Assembly (NCBI GenBank): GCA_029204225.1
Contig: MU832026.1
Span: 26,817-90,816 of the forward strand
DNA: 64,000 nucleotides
DNA from: Diphasiastrum complanatum
Taxonomy: Eukaryota; Streptophyta; Lycopodiopsida; Lycopodiales; Lycopodiaceae
Direction of reading: 5' to 3'
Shown: in pieces, positions 35,382 through 47,879 of the stretch
How positions within the stretch are numbered: the first letter of the stretch is position 1
How the letters are laid out: each line of letters starts with the position of its first letter
Notes under the pieces: model-generated
The model's input: only the letters and a program-made list of their open reading frames with translations
The model's database searches: none
Told to the model about the DNA's origin: nothing
Made by a program: the position numbers and the translations under genes

Positions 35382-35474
35382 GAACTTTCCTAAATTATGT
35401 TGTTGAGGATAGAAGTAGTTTAAGGAGAGAAGAATGTTACATCCATGTTTGGCATAAAGGAATCACAATAATCC

Positions 35475-37705
35475 TTGACATGGATATTGGGTTGTGAGCT
35501 TGAAGGCATTAAAAGGGAGTTTTCTTGTGCATATACACCATCTCAAAATGGGGTGGCTGAAAGAAAGAATAGAACATTGTGTGAATGTGCCAAAACCATT
35601 AGAATTGAGGCATTTTTGCCAAAAGACTTTTGGGGTGAGGCCATCAATTGTTCAAACTATCTGTGCAATCGACTCCCTCATGTTGAACTTGGAGGAAAGT
35701 CACCATATGAAGCATTTTATTTGAAGAAACCTAAGGCTGATCACCTTAGAGTATTTGGATGCATATGCTTTGTCCATATTCCCTTGGACATGAGAAGAAG
35801 GATGATCCTTGTGCAAGCAAAGGAGTATTGGTTGGATATTCATCCAACAAGAAAGCCTATCGAATCTACATGCTCTCTACTTCTAAAGTAATTGATAGTA
35901 GAGATGTAGTTTTTCATGAAGAAGAGAAGTCCAATCTTGGAGGGGCCGAGATCAAGCAACCTCAAAATGTATCACCTTTTGTTATTGAAGACAATCAACA
36001 TATGGAAGAGTCAAAATTTGAAGATGGAAGTCCTGGGATTTTGACTCCTAGAAGATCCATGAGGGAGAGATCCAAGCCTAAGAGGCTCACTTATGATGAC
36101 AAAGGAAAACAAGTGGATCTTGATTCCAGTTATGCTTATCTTGTTTCTCACGAGGAGCCCAAAGATGTCCAAGAAGCCCTCAATACCAAGGAGTGGTATG
36201 AGGCCATGAAGATTGAATATGATGCCTTGATCACCAACCACACATGGGAGCTAATGGATCCACCACCTAACATGCATATCATTGGATGCAAGTGGGTGTT
36301 CAAAATCAAGTACAATCATGATGGCTCCATCAACAAGTACAAGGCAAGATTATGTGCTAAAGGCTTTGCACAAATATATGGCCTTGACTATGAAGAAACC
36401 TTTGCTCCTATAGCAAAGATGGTGACAATAAGAATCATTATCTCTCTTGCCTTATTTTTTAAGTGGAAACTATTTCAACTTGATGTCTCCAACGCATTTT
36501 TGAATGACTATCTTGAGGAGGAGATATACATGGAGCAGCCTCAAGGATTTGTCAAGGATAAATCTAAGGTGTGTTTGCTATTTAGAAGTCTTTATGGCTT
36601 GAAGCAAGCACCTAGATCATGGTATTCAAGACTCAACAACTTTCTACTTTCATTAAGATTTGTGCTTAGTGACTATGATCCTCCTATGTACTTAAAGTTT
36701 GATGGTAGTAATATTGTCATTCTTCTAATCTATGTAGATGACATTATTCTTAGTGGAAGTTGTTTGATGCTAGTTCAAGAAACTAAAGATGCATTAGGAA
36801 GAGAATTTAAAATGCAAGATCTAGGAGAGATCCATTACATTTTAGGCCTTGAGATTGATTTTCATGAAGAGTATGCTTTTATTTGTCAATTTAGATATGT
36901 CTTTTCTATGTTGAGAAAATTCAATATGCAAAATTGTGAAGGCATAGATACTCCCATGGAGCAACATGTAAAAGATCCTATTAAAGGTGATGAAAGATCC
37001 TTTGAGGACATCACACTTTACTTATAGGCTCTTTAATTTGGCTTACTATCACTAGACCCGATTTGAGCTATTGTGTGCACAAATTGAGTCAATTTATGCA
37101 AGATCCTAAGATCCAACATTGGAAGATGGCCAAGAGAGTTCTAAGATATGTATCTTCTACTCAAGATTATGGTTTATTGTACAAGAATGAAGATTAACCA
37201 TTGTTGGCTATTCGGATTCCGATTTTGCAAGTGATAAAATGGATCGAAAGTCCATTAATGCATATACTATCTTTCTTGGAGGCAATCTTGTGTCTTGGCT
37301 TTCAAAGAAGCAAGATACCATATCTCTATCTTCTTGTGAGGCCATGTACAAAGCACTCACTACAACAACTAAAGAGGTGCTTTGGATGAAGAGGTTAATC
37401 ATGGAGCTAAAGTGCATCAAAGAGGATGATCTTCCCTTGATCAAATGTGACAACATATTGGCCCAAGCTCTTGCAAACAATCCTATTTTTTATGCAAGAA
37501 GCAAGCATATAGAAGTGGCACACCATTTTGTAAGGGAAACGCTCATTGGAGGTGAAATCAGCTTGGAACATGTTGACACATCTTCATGTATTGCTGATCT
37601 TCTCACAAAGCCACTTTGCAAAAGTGCCTTCTCAAAGCATAGATCTAATCTTGGTCTTATCTCAAGATCGATGCTTGATCCACATTAGATACATTTTTAG
37701 TAAGG
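35475..37705 (+). pseudogene. Copia integrase (C-terminal part), RT and RNase H
   Basis: It begins inside the integrase at LEGIKREFSCAYTPSQNG and ERKNRTLCECAKT; the N-terminal half is missing. A frameshift near 35,800 moves to a 422-codon frame (35,759-37,027). That carries SRDVVFHEEE, the full RT with KYKARLCAKGFAQIYGLDYE, LFQLDVSNAFLND, LYGLKQAPRSWY and IYVDDIIL. The frame ends in DITLYL-stop at a shift, after which TRPDLSYCVHKLSQ can be read in another frame. RNase H continues to 37,688 (SLSSCEAMYKALTT, RSKHIEVAHHFVRE, ADLLTKPL). It is closely related in sequence to the 1.3-2.9 kb and 26.3-27.2 kb relics. Confidence 0.92.
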
Positions 37706-37707
37706 AG

Positions 37708-38320
37708 TGTCAAAATATTGGAAAAATCTATCTAATGTTGTGAGTAGGGTTCCTAAAAATGCCAAAGATGAATTAAGCTCTTTTGGCTTAGTAAAGACCC
37801 ATCTTAGAATAAAATATTCAAGGTATGTAGAAGTAGAAACTCGAGCTACCATAGGAATTGCCATTTGTACTTTGCATGTCACATTTAATGCATGAAAAGA
37901 CTAGGTGGCACACTTAGACATAGTAAGGTGGCTTGAATAAGTCTAGATAGCTTGAGAGGTGGATTCACAATTCCAATTCAACTCAAAGTAGGAGGAGAGT
38001 CCATGGATCTATATATATGTGATGTACTCTCATTGAGAATATGATGAAATTTGTGTGTAATGCAAATTTGGAGACAATCTCTTTGTGCCCTCTCTCTCTC
38101 TACTCGAGTTTTGTACTTTCATTTTCTCTCTCTAGCCGAGTTGAGGCATTTATTGTGCTTAGTTTCATGTTTTGTTGACAGATCTTGCTTGTAACACAAT
38201 AATATTTCTTGTATGATTAGCTTTCCTATTTTCAATCAATGCCAGTCTGATCTTTATGGTATTATTGGGCTTAGGAGATCAAAAGTACATGTGTAGGGCA
38301 TCCCACACGTGTGAATTCAT
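37708..38320 (+). repeat. 3' LTR of the plus-strand copia
   Basis: The LTR starts TGTCAAAATATTGG just after a short PPT (TAAGGAG). It contains a TATA-like TATATATATG near 38,012, CT-rich tracts at 38,090-38,140 and CACACGTGTG at 38,304. The CT tract followed by GAGTTGAGGC matches the LTRs at 4,626 and 41,005. The right edge is approximate. Confidence 0.75.
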
Positions 38321-38363
38321 CACTTTGATGCCATGGATTCCATTGATTGAAGATTAGGATGGC

Positions 38364-39695
38364 CTAATCTTTTGTGCCAAAGATCCATTGAGTCAACTCC
38401 TCCCTAACCATATTCACACTTTCAATAGCCACATTAGCATCCAACTTAAAGAGCCTTTCTTCCTTAATGCCACTAGCTATGCACTTGTTACTTTTCAAGA
38501 TGGAACACACTCCATTCCTAAAATGTACATCTAGTCCATTGTCCATTAATTGACCAACACTAAGCAAATTTTTTTGTAATGGATGGAACATACAAACATT
38601 ATCAAGATCTATGCTCTTAGATGATCCTAAGCATAATGGAATAGATCCTATGCCATCTATCTTACATTCTTGATCACTAGCAGTGTAGATTGACTTCTTA
38701 GAATCATTACAAGAAAGTAGAGTAGAAAAATAATGCTTGTTGAATGACATGTGGGAACTAGCCCCAATATCAATCCACCATGTCTCTTGGCTTGATCTTG
38801 GTGTAGATGCTACCATCAAGGATGTGTTGAAGCCATCATCTTCCTCCTCCCCTTGTGCAAGGTTGCCTTCATCTTCATTCCCTTGTGCATTCTTCTTCTT
38901 ATAACATTCAGAAGCAAAGTGTCCTTTTTTCCCACAAAAGAAACACTTAAGCTTGGCTTTGTTCTTTTGCTTCCCTTTGGAGGTAGATCCTCCATCCTTT
39001 GCCTCGGCCTCCTTGCCTTGGAACTTCTTTAAAGGATGAGTCTTCTTTTTGCCTTTTGATGTGAAGTTTGCTTTCTCATCACCATTATGTAGTGACAAGG
39101 ACCCCATTCTTGTTTTGAGGTGTAGAAGCCTACTCTCCTCGGCCACAAGAACATTATGCAATTTATCAGTTGATGGAAGTTGGTCTTGAGTAGAAAAAGA
39201 TTGAACTAAATTAGAGAACTCATCTCCTAATCCATTTATAATTACTTGTACTAGCTCATTGTCTTGGATCTTCTCTCCTATAGATCCCAATACTTTGCTC
39301 AAAGATTTTATCCTTAGGACATATTCTTGTCCATTTTCTCCACTTCCCCTCATGCTTTGCAAGATCAAGTTTCTTAGCATAAGCACTCTTGAAGTGTTAT
39401 TGGATTCATAAATGTTCTTTAGTGAATCACAGGCCTCTTTTGATGAGGCACAAGAAGCCACCTCCTTCAAGAGGTCATTTCTTACATTCAACTTTAAGCA
39501 AGGTAATGCTAATCTAGCCCTCCTCTTGTATTTCAATTGTTCTTGGACAGCTTGGGACTCCGCCTCAACTCCTAAAATAATATCAAAGAGATCGTGGATC
39601 ACAAGTAGAGATTCCATCCTCACTTTCCAAATGGAATAGTTTGTGTTAGTTAGCTTCTCACTAGATTCTAACAAATATCCACCCATGGATGACAT
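38364..39695 (-). CDS. Copia gag-protease ORF, 443 codons, intact frame
   Basis: This is the longest undamaged gag in the window. Residues 1-230 are the UBN2-type capsid (MSSMGGYLLESSEKLTNTNY, NELVQVIINGLGDEFSNLV). A Lys-rich linker leads to a CCHC zinc knuckle, CFFCGKKGHFASEC, at about residues 250-263. The protease motif is WWIDIGASSHMSF near residue 310, with Asp kept but Ile in place of the usual Ser/Thr. The frame ends at RLFKLDANVAIESV and a Trp-Ile-Phe tail, before the integrase zinc region, so pol is cut off at 38,364. The start at 39,695 matches the gag start of the 3.2-3.9 kb element. Confidence 0.88.
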   Translation of the reverse strand: MSSMGGYLLESSEKLTNTNYSIWKVRMESLLVIHDLFDIILGVEAESQAVQEQLKYKRRARLALPCLKLNVRNDLLKEVASCASSKEACDSLKNIYESNNTSRVLMLRNLILQSMRGSGENGQEYVLRIKSLSKVLGSIGEKIQDNELVQVIINGLGDEFSNLVQSFSTQDQLPSTDKLHNVLVAEESRLLHLKTRMGSLSLHNGDEKANFTSKGKKKTHPLKKFQGKEAEAKDGGSTSKGKQKNKAKLKCFFCGKKGHFASECYKKKNAQGNEDEGNLAQGEEEDDGFNTSLMVASTPRSSQETWWIDIGASSHMSFNKHYFSTLLSCNDSKKSIYTASDQECKIDGIGSIPLCLGSSKSIDLDNVCMFHPLQKNLLSVGQLMDNGLDVHFRNGVCSILKSNKCIASGIKEERLFKLDANVAIESVNMVREELTQWIFGTKD

Positions 39696-40018
39696 TGTGA
39701 ATGAAAGCCTATAAGATGCACAAAGATTTCTTGATAATGAGTGATTTAAGATAGATTTCTAGCTTTCCAAGAAGCCTCTAATCTCAACCCAATCAACCTA
39801 GTTCAACTTGGATGATGGTATAATAGATCTACTTCAAATATCCTAGCAAGTCACTCTTCCAAAATATTGATTCTAGTACAATTTTGACTGATATTTCACA
39901 CACACTTAAGATCTGAACAAATCAGCCTCATAGATCTGATCTAATGATTTTAAATGAGTTGCTTCAATGAATCAAAACACTATTTGATCATTAGCATTCA
40001 ATACTATCAAGTTTCAGG
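39696..40018 (-). other. Leader between LTR and gag
   Basis: Untranslated leader of the 38,364-39,695 element. No PBS for initiator tRNA-Met is found next to the LTR end; the minus strand reads CCTGAAACTTGATAG there, so another primer or a damaged site must be assumed. Confidence 0.5.
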
Positions 40019-40761
40019 TGTTAGATCTTGATCTAGATGCATTACACTATGATTTAAGCAAGAGCAATGGATCAAATGATTAAAATCTTAGACGAGCGGC
40101 CTCACACATGTGGAGGATAGTACTTGTATGGCCTATAAACAAATAGTACATGTATGGCCTGTAAACAAATAGTAAAGTACTCAAGCCTAGAAATGCATTC
40201 CAATCACAAAAACACAAGACAAATGTGGAAAATACAAGCAAAACTAGAAATTGCCAATGTCTCATCAACTTCTCATTGATTTGGTTGATCCCTTTATAGA
40301 TCAAGTACATCCATGAGCTGTGTACTATCTAGCAAGCCTTCACACATGTGAAGAGTGCCTAGTCATCCAGATCCACCAATGGGAGCCATATGTGCTCATT
40401 TCCCAAAGTTGACTATTCTCTTTGGCTAGAAAACAAAAAGCTAGTCTTCCACATTTATAGGAATATTCCCTATAAAATAGCATCTAATGGAATCTTCCTA
40501 TCTTATCACCTAGAAGCTTATCCGCACGTGTGAATGGTATCTTAACATGTGTGAGTAATAACTCATTCACATGTATTTACATAAAGTTTGACCAATTTGA
40601 CCAATTTCAAGATTCTACTCAAAGGTCAATTTCACACTAGTGTAGATCTACCTAAAATCAATCTAAATTTATAAAAGTGACTTATGTACATTCTTACACA
40701 CGTGGGAATAGGCTCCACATGTGTGAGATCCTATCAAGATCAAAATATCTTAAGATCTACA
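40019..40761 (-). repeat. 5' LTR, 743 bp
   Basis: The minus strand starts TGTAGATCTTAAG at 40,761 and ends ..GATCTAACA at 40,019. The inverted partial copy is 1-608. CACATGTG and CACACGTG motifs occur at about 40,088, 40,341, 40,523, 40,697 and 40,719. Confidence 0.85.
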
Positions 40762-41004
40762 AAGTACATCAAGTTGTAAGTGATATTTTTAACAAGCATG
40801 TGCATCCAAAGGTTCTTAGAAAGTTGATACTCGGCCTCCTCTTGAATAGCATCTCAAAAGGTGTCCTTCCATCCAAAATAGCACTCGGCCACTTATTGCA
40901 CAAGAAATTGGCACACAACAAAGCTTGATCCCAAAATGGTTTGTCAAGATTAGAACTTAACCTCATAGCTTTAGCACTTTCACATAAAGTCATATTCTTC
41001 CTTT
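40762..41004 (-). pseudogene. Copia integrase fragment
   Basis: The minus strand reads KRKNMTLCESAKAMR, FWDQALLCANFLCNKWPS and LRTFGCTCLL, the C-terminal part of an integrase core (compare ERKNRTLCECAK elsewhere in this window). It lies between two LTRs of different families, directly joined to both, so it is a leftover of an older element. Confidence 0.85.
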
Positions 41005-41420
41005 TGACAAAATTTCCAGAGTTCACACATGTGGGGAATGTCCACAAGAGTGACTAATCTTAATTAAGCTTTGTGATTGGCACTATAACCTGATTCTAGA
41101 TTGATCAACAAAATCTAGTTCAGAAGAAATGGCTAATCCACAATCTAGTATGCTAATCAACAGAATATAATAGCAATGAATCAAAGAATGAATAAAAATA
41201 CAAGATTTCAATGTATGAGCATTAGCCTCAACATGAGTTAGAGAGAGAGAGAGAGAGCTAGAGAGATAACAAGCAATATTTGTTTAGATCCAAAATGGCA
41301 TGAGATAGCTACAAAACTTTGGTTCTTCATCATTGATTGTGTGGAGAGCTACACATATTTATGGAGATTGAGGTAGCTCGAGGTAGAACCATATCTAGCC
41401 ATTCCAAAATGACATCTAAA
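41005..41420 (-). repeat. LTR, same family as 4,626-5,040
   Basis: The minus-strand end ..TTTTGTCA lies at 41,005, where integrase sequence follows instead of a PBS. Similarity to 4,626-5,010 is high up to GAGGTAGCTCGAGGTAGAA near 41,383. Confidence 0.8.
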
Positions 41421-41452
41421 GTGACATCTACAGTCTATGTGACATTTGTCAC

Positions 41453-43440
41453 TTGTCATGCATGAAATTCTACCAACTTTTTACAAGTGTACTAGTTCTA
41501 ACTAGAAATTTCCAAATCATCATGCATGTGTCCATTAAACTTTGTGCTAGACCTATGTTGAGCATATATTTTGTGTTTGCATCTTCTATCATTGTTAATA
41601 TTCCTACTTGTTGGTTTTCATATCTTTTCAACATCGTTCAAATTAGAGTTCGTCCACCAATTAATCCAGCAAATCTTCAAAAAGTTGACATGACGAACCA
41701 TATGTTTTGTTTTACAAAGGGTTACGATGGATGGAAACTCACAGAACTTTTTCTCTAGACAACAGAGACTGTTGACAAAGGGTCGTCTACTTTTGTAGCA
41801 CAAGGTCATGTGCTTCACAAAGTGACGGTGGCTAATAATGACGTAGGCTTTACAAACATCTCCATAAAAGCCATTGACAAAAAAGTCTATTTGTATATTG
41901 TGGAAAATGGATTCATGAAGATACGCCTTCGTGCTTATGCGATAGTGAAAAACTTTTTATGAAGCTTTGAAGACCATTGTAAGTTATTTCTTTGCTTTCA
42001 CTCAGATTATGTTTAGTAATCTTGTTCATCTTTATGATGGGCATGGGTTTACCTAAAGCATTGTCATTGTTGTACTTTTTTTAGACCTTGAAAAGCTTCA
42101 ATTTTGATCGTTGTTGAGGCACTTGCGAAAGAGGATCATGTTTTGCCAAAGTCTGTAAGATCAACGTCCTCTCCCAAGAGCTTGCCCTTCTCCTCACAAA
42201 AGGATTTCCAACCCCTTGACTCCTCCAAAGATACATCACTACTCTCGTTCCCAAAGATAAAACATACCTTCTTGGAGATTGTATCTATTGATGATTCTGT
42301 CTCTCCAGTACACAAAGTTAGAAAATTTAAAACCATGACTCCCAAAGGCATTGGTCCAAAATTTTAAAAAAAAAATATCCACTCCTCCTTCAAGTAATCT
42401 GAATCTACCCGGGGCCACCATTAAGCTTGATGTAGCCAGCAGAGATGTTGCAAAAATGTGAACACTAATTCATGAAAACAAGAAAGTTCAAGAAATGACA
42501 TTTATTTTAGACATTGAACAATGTGAGAGGCCACCCATTGACCCATACACTGGCAATAGGCCTATGGAGGTTAGGGAGCCGAAAAGCTCCCATGTACATA
42601 ACTTAAAAATAAAATTTAAAGACCACACTCAAGCTATAGTAATGTCTTTTATTGTTCTCGTTGATCCTGCTATCTGCCCCACAATAGTAGATTTTGATGT
42701 AAAACCAATTGATTCTTATAATTTTTTTTGTTTTAGGCAGGATCCATAGTTTACAAGCTAGAAAAGAGTTGTTTGTAGAACATCCCCATGTATTATCATT
42801 TAGGCTAGTTAGTGCAATAGTTTTTGTTGGCTTGAGTGTTGAGGAGGCCAAGCTCCTTGCTTGGGACCACAACATTGATAAGGACTACAGACTCAAGATG
42901 ACTGTAATTCAAAGAGTCAGATAATTTTATAAGGAGTATTTTAGACTCCACAAAGAGGACGACACAACAAACATTCAGCTAAAGTGTCTCTACGCACAAA
43001 AGACTGGACTTTCTTTTGATGAGAAGAATCCAACCTACTCCTTGATAGAATATGATAATTTTTTTCAGTTGGCCTTCTGTACTGGCCATGTGATTTTCAA
43101 AAGTTTTAATTCTCTCTGAATCTATTAATTGAATTCTTCCCAATTTTTCATTGTTTGATATTTACATAATAATTTTGGTTTCAAATTTGGGATTTTGTGG
43201 ACAAAATTTTGATAAGTGAGATAAGTTTGAAATTAAAAGACAAAATTTCAAAAGTGGTGTCCTATACAGAGAAAAAAACAATTCAATCGGCACTTGTTTA
43301 CATCCCCCATGATATGGAAATATCTAAGTGGAAGAACATGTCCCATGATGTCGTTGTGAGCGGTCTTTCAAGAGTGGTAGATGGACAACTCAACCTTGCA
43401 AAAATGGGAAAAATTTCTGAGATTTTTTTTCGACTTTCTC
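41453..43440 (+). pseudogene. Unrecognised multi-domain gene remnant with ParB-like motif
   Basis: A chain of plus-strand coding blocks. Block 1 (41,453-41,955) reads through one stop: DMTNHMFCFTKGYDGWKLTE, then VAQGHVLHKVTVANNDVG. A GTAAGT donor at 41,979 and an acceptor TTTTTTTAG at 42,084 suggest an intron. Block 2 (about 42,090-42,367) has KASILIVVEALAKEDHVLPK. Block 3 (42,372-43,090) contains LKIKFKDHTQAIVMSFIVLV and DPAICPTIVDFDVKPIDSYN. A one-base slip in a T8 run near 42,725 follows, then FFVLGRIHSLQARKELF, GLSVEEAKLLAWDHNIDKDY and FFQLAFCTGHVIFK. Block 4 (43,190-43,425) has KILISEISLKLKDKISK. The G-x-x-H-S-x-x-A motif resembles the ParB/Srx nuclease fold's GxxHRxxA; this is an inference. 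Two stops and the slip mark it as dead. Confidence 0.5.
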
Positions 43441-44340
43441 ATAATTTCGAGTTTTTCGTGTTTTTAAGATTTTCGAATTTTTTCGGGTTGTTTTTCGCAT
43501 TTATCAAATTTTCTCAATTTGCGAGTTATTTTTGAGTTTTTCAGTTTTTTGAGTTTTTCAAGTTTTTTTTTCAGTTTTTTCGGTTTTTCCGATACCTTAT
43601 GGTTTTTTCGATACTTGACATTTTTCAGTCCCTTGACTTTTTTTTCCATACTCGAGACTTTCGATACGCGACTCGATGTTTTCTAGAATTTTCAGATACT
43701 GTATCGGCTCGAACAATCCGAAATTTTTCAATATCTAAAATTAGATTTTTTTCAATACTGTATCGACTCAATTTTTTCCAAGTTTTTTTTTGAGTCATTG
43801 TTACTTTATTGATATTTTGTAGTTTTTCGATCAAAGATTTTTTCGAGCCTAGATTTTTTCGATCCAATAATTTTTCGAGACATTATTTTTTTGATACTTA
43901 TCAAATTTTTGATCCTCGATTTTTTCCAGCCCTTGTTTTTTCAAGCCTCTATTTTTCGAGTCATTAATTTTTTGATCCATTACTTTTTCGAGTCTAGATT
44001 TTTTTCATATATTATTTTTCAATAATAGATTTTTCGAGCCCTGATCTTTCGAATTTAGTTTTTGAATTTTAGTTTTTCGAGTTCTCTTTTTCGAGTTCTC
44101 ATTTTTCAAGTTTTTATTTTTCAAGTTTTATTTTTCAAATTTCTCGTTTCGAATTTCATTTTTCGAGTTCCTTTTTCAAGTTTTATTTTTTGAGTTCATT
44201 TTTCGAGTTTTATTTTTCAATTCTAGTTTTATTCAATCCCTAATTTTTTTGATCAGTTATATTTTCGATACCTTATAATTTTTTTGGTATAATTTTTGCG
44301 GTCCCTTATAATTGTTCGAGCCATTGTCATTTTTCTTTTA
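43425..44340. repeat. Degenerate TTTTTCGA(G) motif array
   Basis: About 900 bases consist mainly of short units like TTTTTCGAGTT, TTTTTCGATCC and TTTTTTCGAGCC, spaced 10-25 bases apart, with no fixed period. The stretch is T-rich, and the recurring CGA is unusual for such AT-rich DNA. No coding content is assigned. Confidence 0.8.
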
Positions 44341-44369
44341 CCCATATTTTTTTCGGACCTACTTTTAAT

Positions 44370-45090
44370 CCGTCCGTTTCATCTGATACCTATCCTGCAT
44401 CCGTTGACACCCATTTCCAGTTTGCATCCAACGCACTCCACCTTCATTTCCATCCGACACCCTCCACCTTCATTTGCATTTGACACTCTTTCTCATCAGT
44501 TCCATTCGACGTCTTCCATCTTAGTTCCATCTGACTCCCTGTCCATCTGATGCCCATTGCATCCGCCAATCTTCATCTGACGCCCTATACCTTCATTTGT
44601 ATCCGACACATTTGCATCCGTTAGTGCATTTTGTTACATTCGACCCTACATTCCACAGTTGGCATCCGACGAGCTTCAGAATACATCCGATGAGTTATCA
44701 CAGTTCTTCACCACTGCTCAGATTTTTATGGTTAATTTGACATATCAATCATATTCTATCAGTTCAATCATATCTGTAAAACAATCAATACAGAATCCCA
44801 TATTGCTAATCTAATTCTGGTATACGATTCAGTCAATGATAAAACAATCTAAGACATGTCCATTCATGACCAAGTACATCCGAAGTCGTAATTAATAGAA
44901 GATCCAACAAGCCTCTAAACTGTTATCAAAAGTTATATCTGGACAGCACATCCGCAAGTCACCACATTTTATATCCGACTCCTCAATCCCTCGTCATTTC
45001 TGATTTTATATCTGATGTTTGAATATTTTATATTGATTGAAAAACATTCGATGATCATCTTTCTATCTTACATCCGATGCTATATCTGAT
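44370..45090. repeat. Degenerate CATCCGA(C/T)G motif array
   Basis: CATCCGACG and close variants (CATCTGATG, CATTCGACG, TATCCGACT) recur about every 20-35 bases, often followed by CCxT-CACCTTCATTT. It starts where the TTTTTCGA array ends and fades near 45,080. Confidence 0.7.
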
Positions 45091-46320
45091 GGTTTATATT
45101 CTACTAGAACCAACTAAAAGTCAAAACCAAGGATCTTTAGCTGAGGCTTCCATTCAAATGTTTTGAGCCAACTCTCTTTCACCGAACTCTTCACCGAATC
45201 TTCACTAAGGAACTCAAACCGAGTCTCCTCGATCGAGAGGTTCAACCGAAGTTTTCCACCATAGGCACTATCTGACATCCACTCTCTAATGCATGAAATT
45301 TTTGTTTGACAAGCACTCTGCATTTATCGACTCTCTGTATACGACAAGTCATACTTGTAGAATAGCTCAAGAACAAAATTTTTATTTATCTATCCATCTC
45401 CAGATCACCTTGTAGAGAGTTTAGGATATTTGTGCATATCCGAGTTTCTGAGAGATCCATGCCGAGTCTCAACAAATAACGGATCAAAGAAAAAGATGAA
45501 GACACCAGTGGATTTGCAGGATAAAGTGAGTTCCATACCAAGTAATTGGTGATCAAGGCTTGACACTACAAAGATCTAAAGCTGCAACTATAATATTGTC
45601 AATTCCTTCACCTTCCACCAAACCCCTCATCATGTTTCCCTACCTTCATCAACCTATTTGTTCCAATCTATTTCTATCACCAATTTCATAACCTCCTTAA
45701 AGATTGATAACCCAAGGTTTGTGTGACCTACCAATTGAACGTTCTACTCTTCTCGTCGAGACAAGAGTGTCAATGAGGCCGGGACTTCGACTAGAAGAAG
45801 AACTAAGGAAACACCCAGAAGCATAAAGGAGAATACAAAGAGTGCCAAGGCAATTCATGCTTATTTGGCAAGACTTACGAGAGAATTGTCTGAGAAATCC
45901 AAAGAAAAGATCCAAAGGTAGAGCTGGTATACATACAAGCTTATACCAATGGTTAGGCCTTATCTGGGACCTATTCTGTTGGGCATAAAAATGCAATTCA
46001 TCACATTTGAACCCATCGGAAAGGAGATAGGCTGCGAAAAGTCTCTTGACAAAAAGAAAGCTGAAAAGAACCAACAAGAGACTCTCGAATACGCAGGGCT
46101 ATCTTGATAATCTGTTGTGACTTTGAAGTGTTGTCGAGAAGTGCGACGATATCAATTATTAAGTTCTTGGTTTTACGTAGGCAATTGCTGTTATGTACTG
46201 AAATGTTGTTGCTTAAGACTACGACTTGCATTTCTTTCCATGCTCCATCTTCATGCATATAGTTTGGGTATTGATGTATGAATGTGTTTGTTGTTGTTCA
46301 TTTCTCTTTTAATGATTGGT
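45091..46320. other. Unassigned sequence
   Basis: No gene is supported. Minus-strand frames at 45,697-46,077 and 46,001-46,258 have no recognised domain; the second (CLRKTKNLIIDIVALLDNTS, then SQQIIKIALRIRESL) looks protein-like but is isolated. Confidence 0.35.
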
Positions 46321-46324
46321 TTGG

Positions 46325-46620
46325 GATTAGTATCAGGTAGATGTGCAGGGCTTGGAGGCTGATCCATCATTCTACTCAGTTTAGTTGCTTCTTAGTTATT
46401 GGCTCCCTAAGGAGTTCTTCTTACAACTGTTGAGTGACATTTGTAACAAGCACTTTGTAGGATTTTCATTTGTGTTAGCACTAGGTAGATGTGCAGGACT
46501 TGGAGATTGATCCACCATTCCATTGATTGCTGATGTTTCCCGGTTTTTGGCTCTCTGAGGAGTTGTTCTTACAACTGTTGAGTGATAGTTGTAAGAAACA
46601 CTTTGTAGGTTTTGAGATTT
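46325..46620 (+). repeat. Tandem duplication, about 140 bp x 2
   Basis: Both units run from TAG-AT-CAGGTAGATGTGCAG through GGCT-TGATCCA, GTTCTTCTTACAACTGTTGA to AACACTTTGTAGG-TTT. The copies are about 80% alike. Confidence 0.85.
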
Positions 46621-47743
<1,123 letters not shown>

Positions 47744-47879
47744 CCAGCGGTCAACTGTCCCACAACAGAAGTAATTATTAAGCAATAATTAGAAATACAC
47801 ACCTACAAATCTATTACAAACAGTCATAGTCTCTTCATCTCTAGTGGACCCAGTTTAGAATGTTAAACAATAAATCTTT

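Noticed and set aside
39696-40018. Initiator tRNA-Met PBS next to the LTR at 40,019
   Set aside because: The expected TGGTATCAGAGC is not present within or near this interval.
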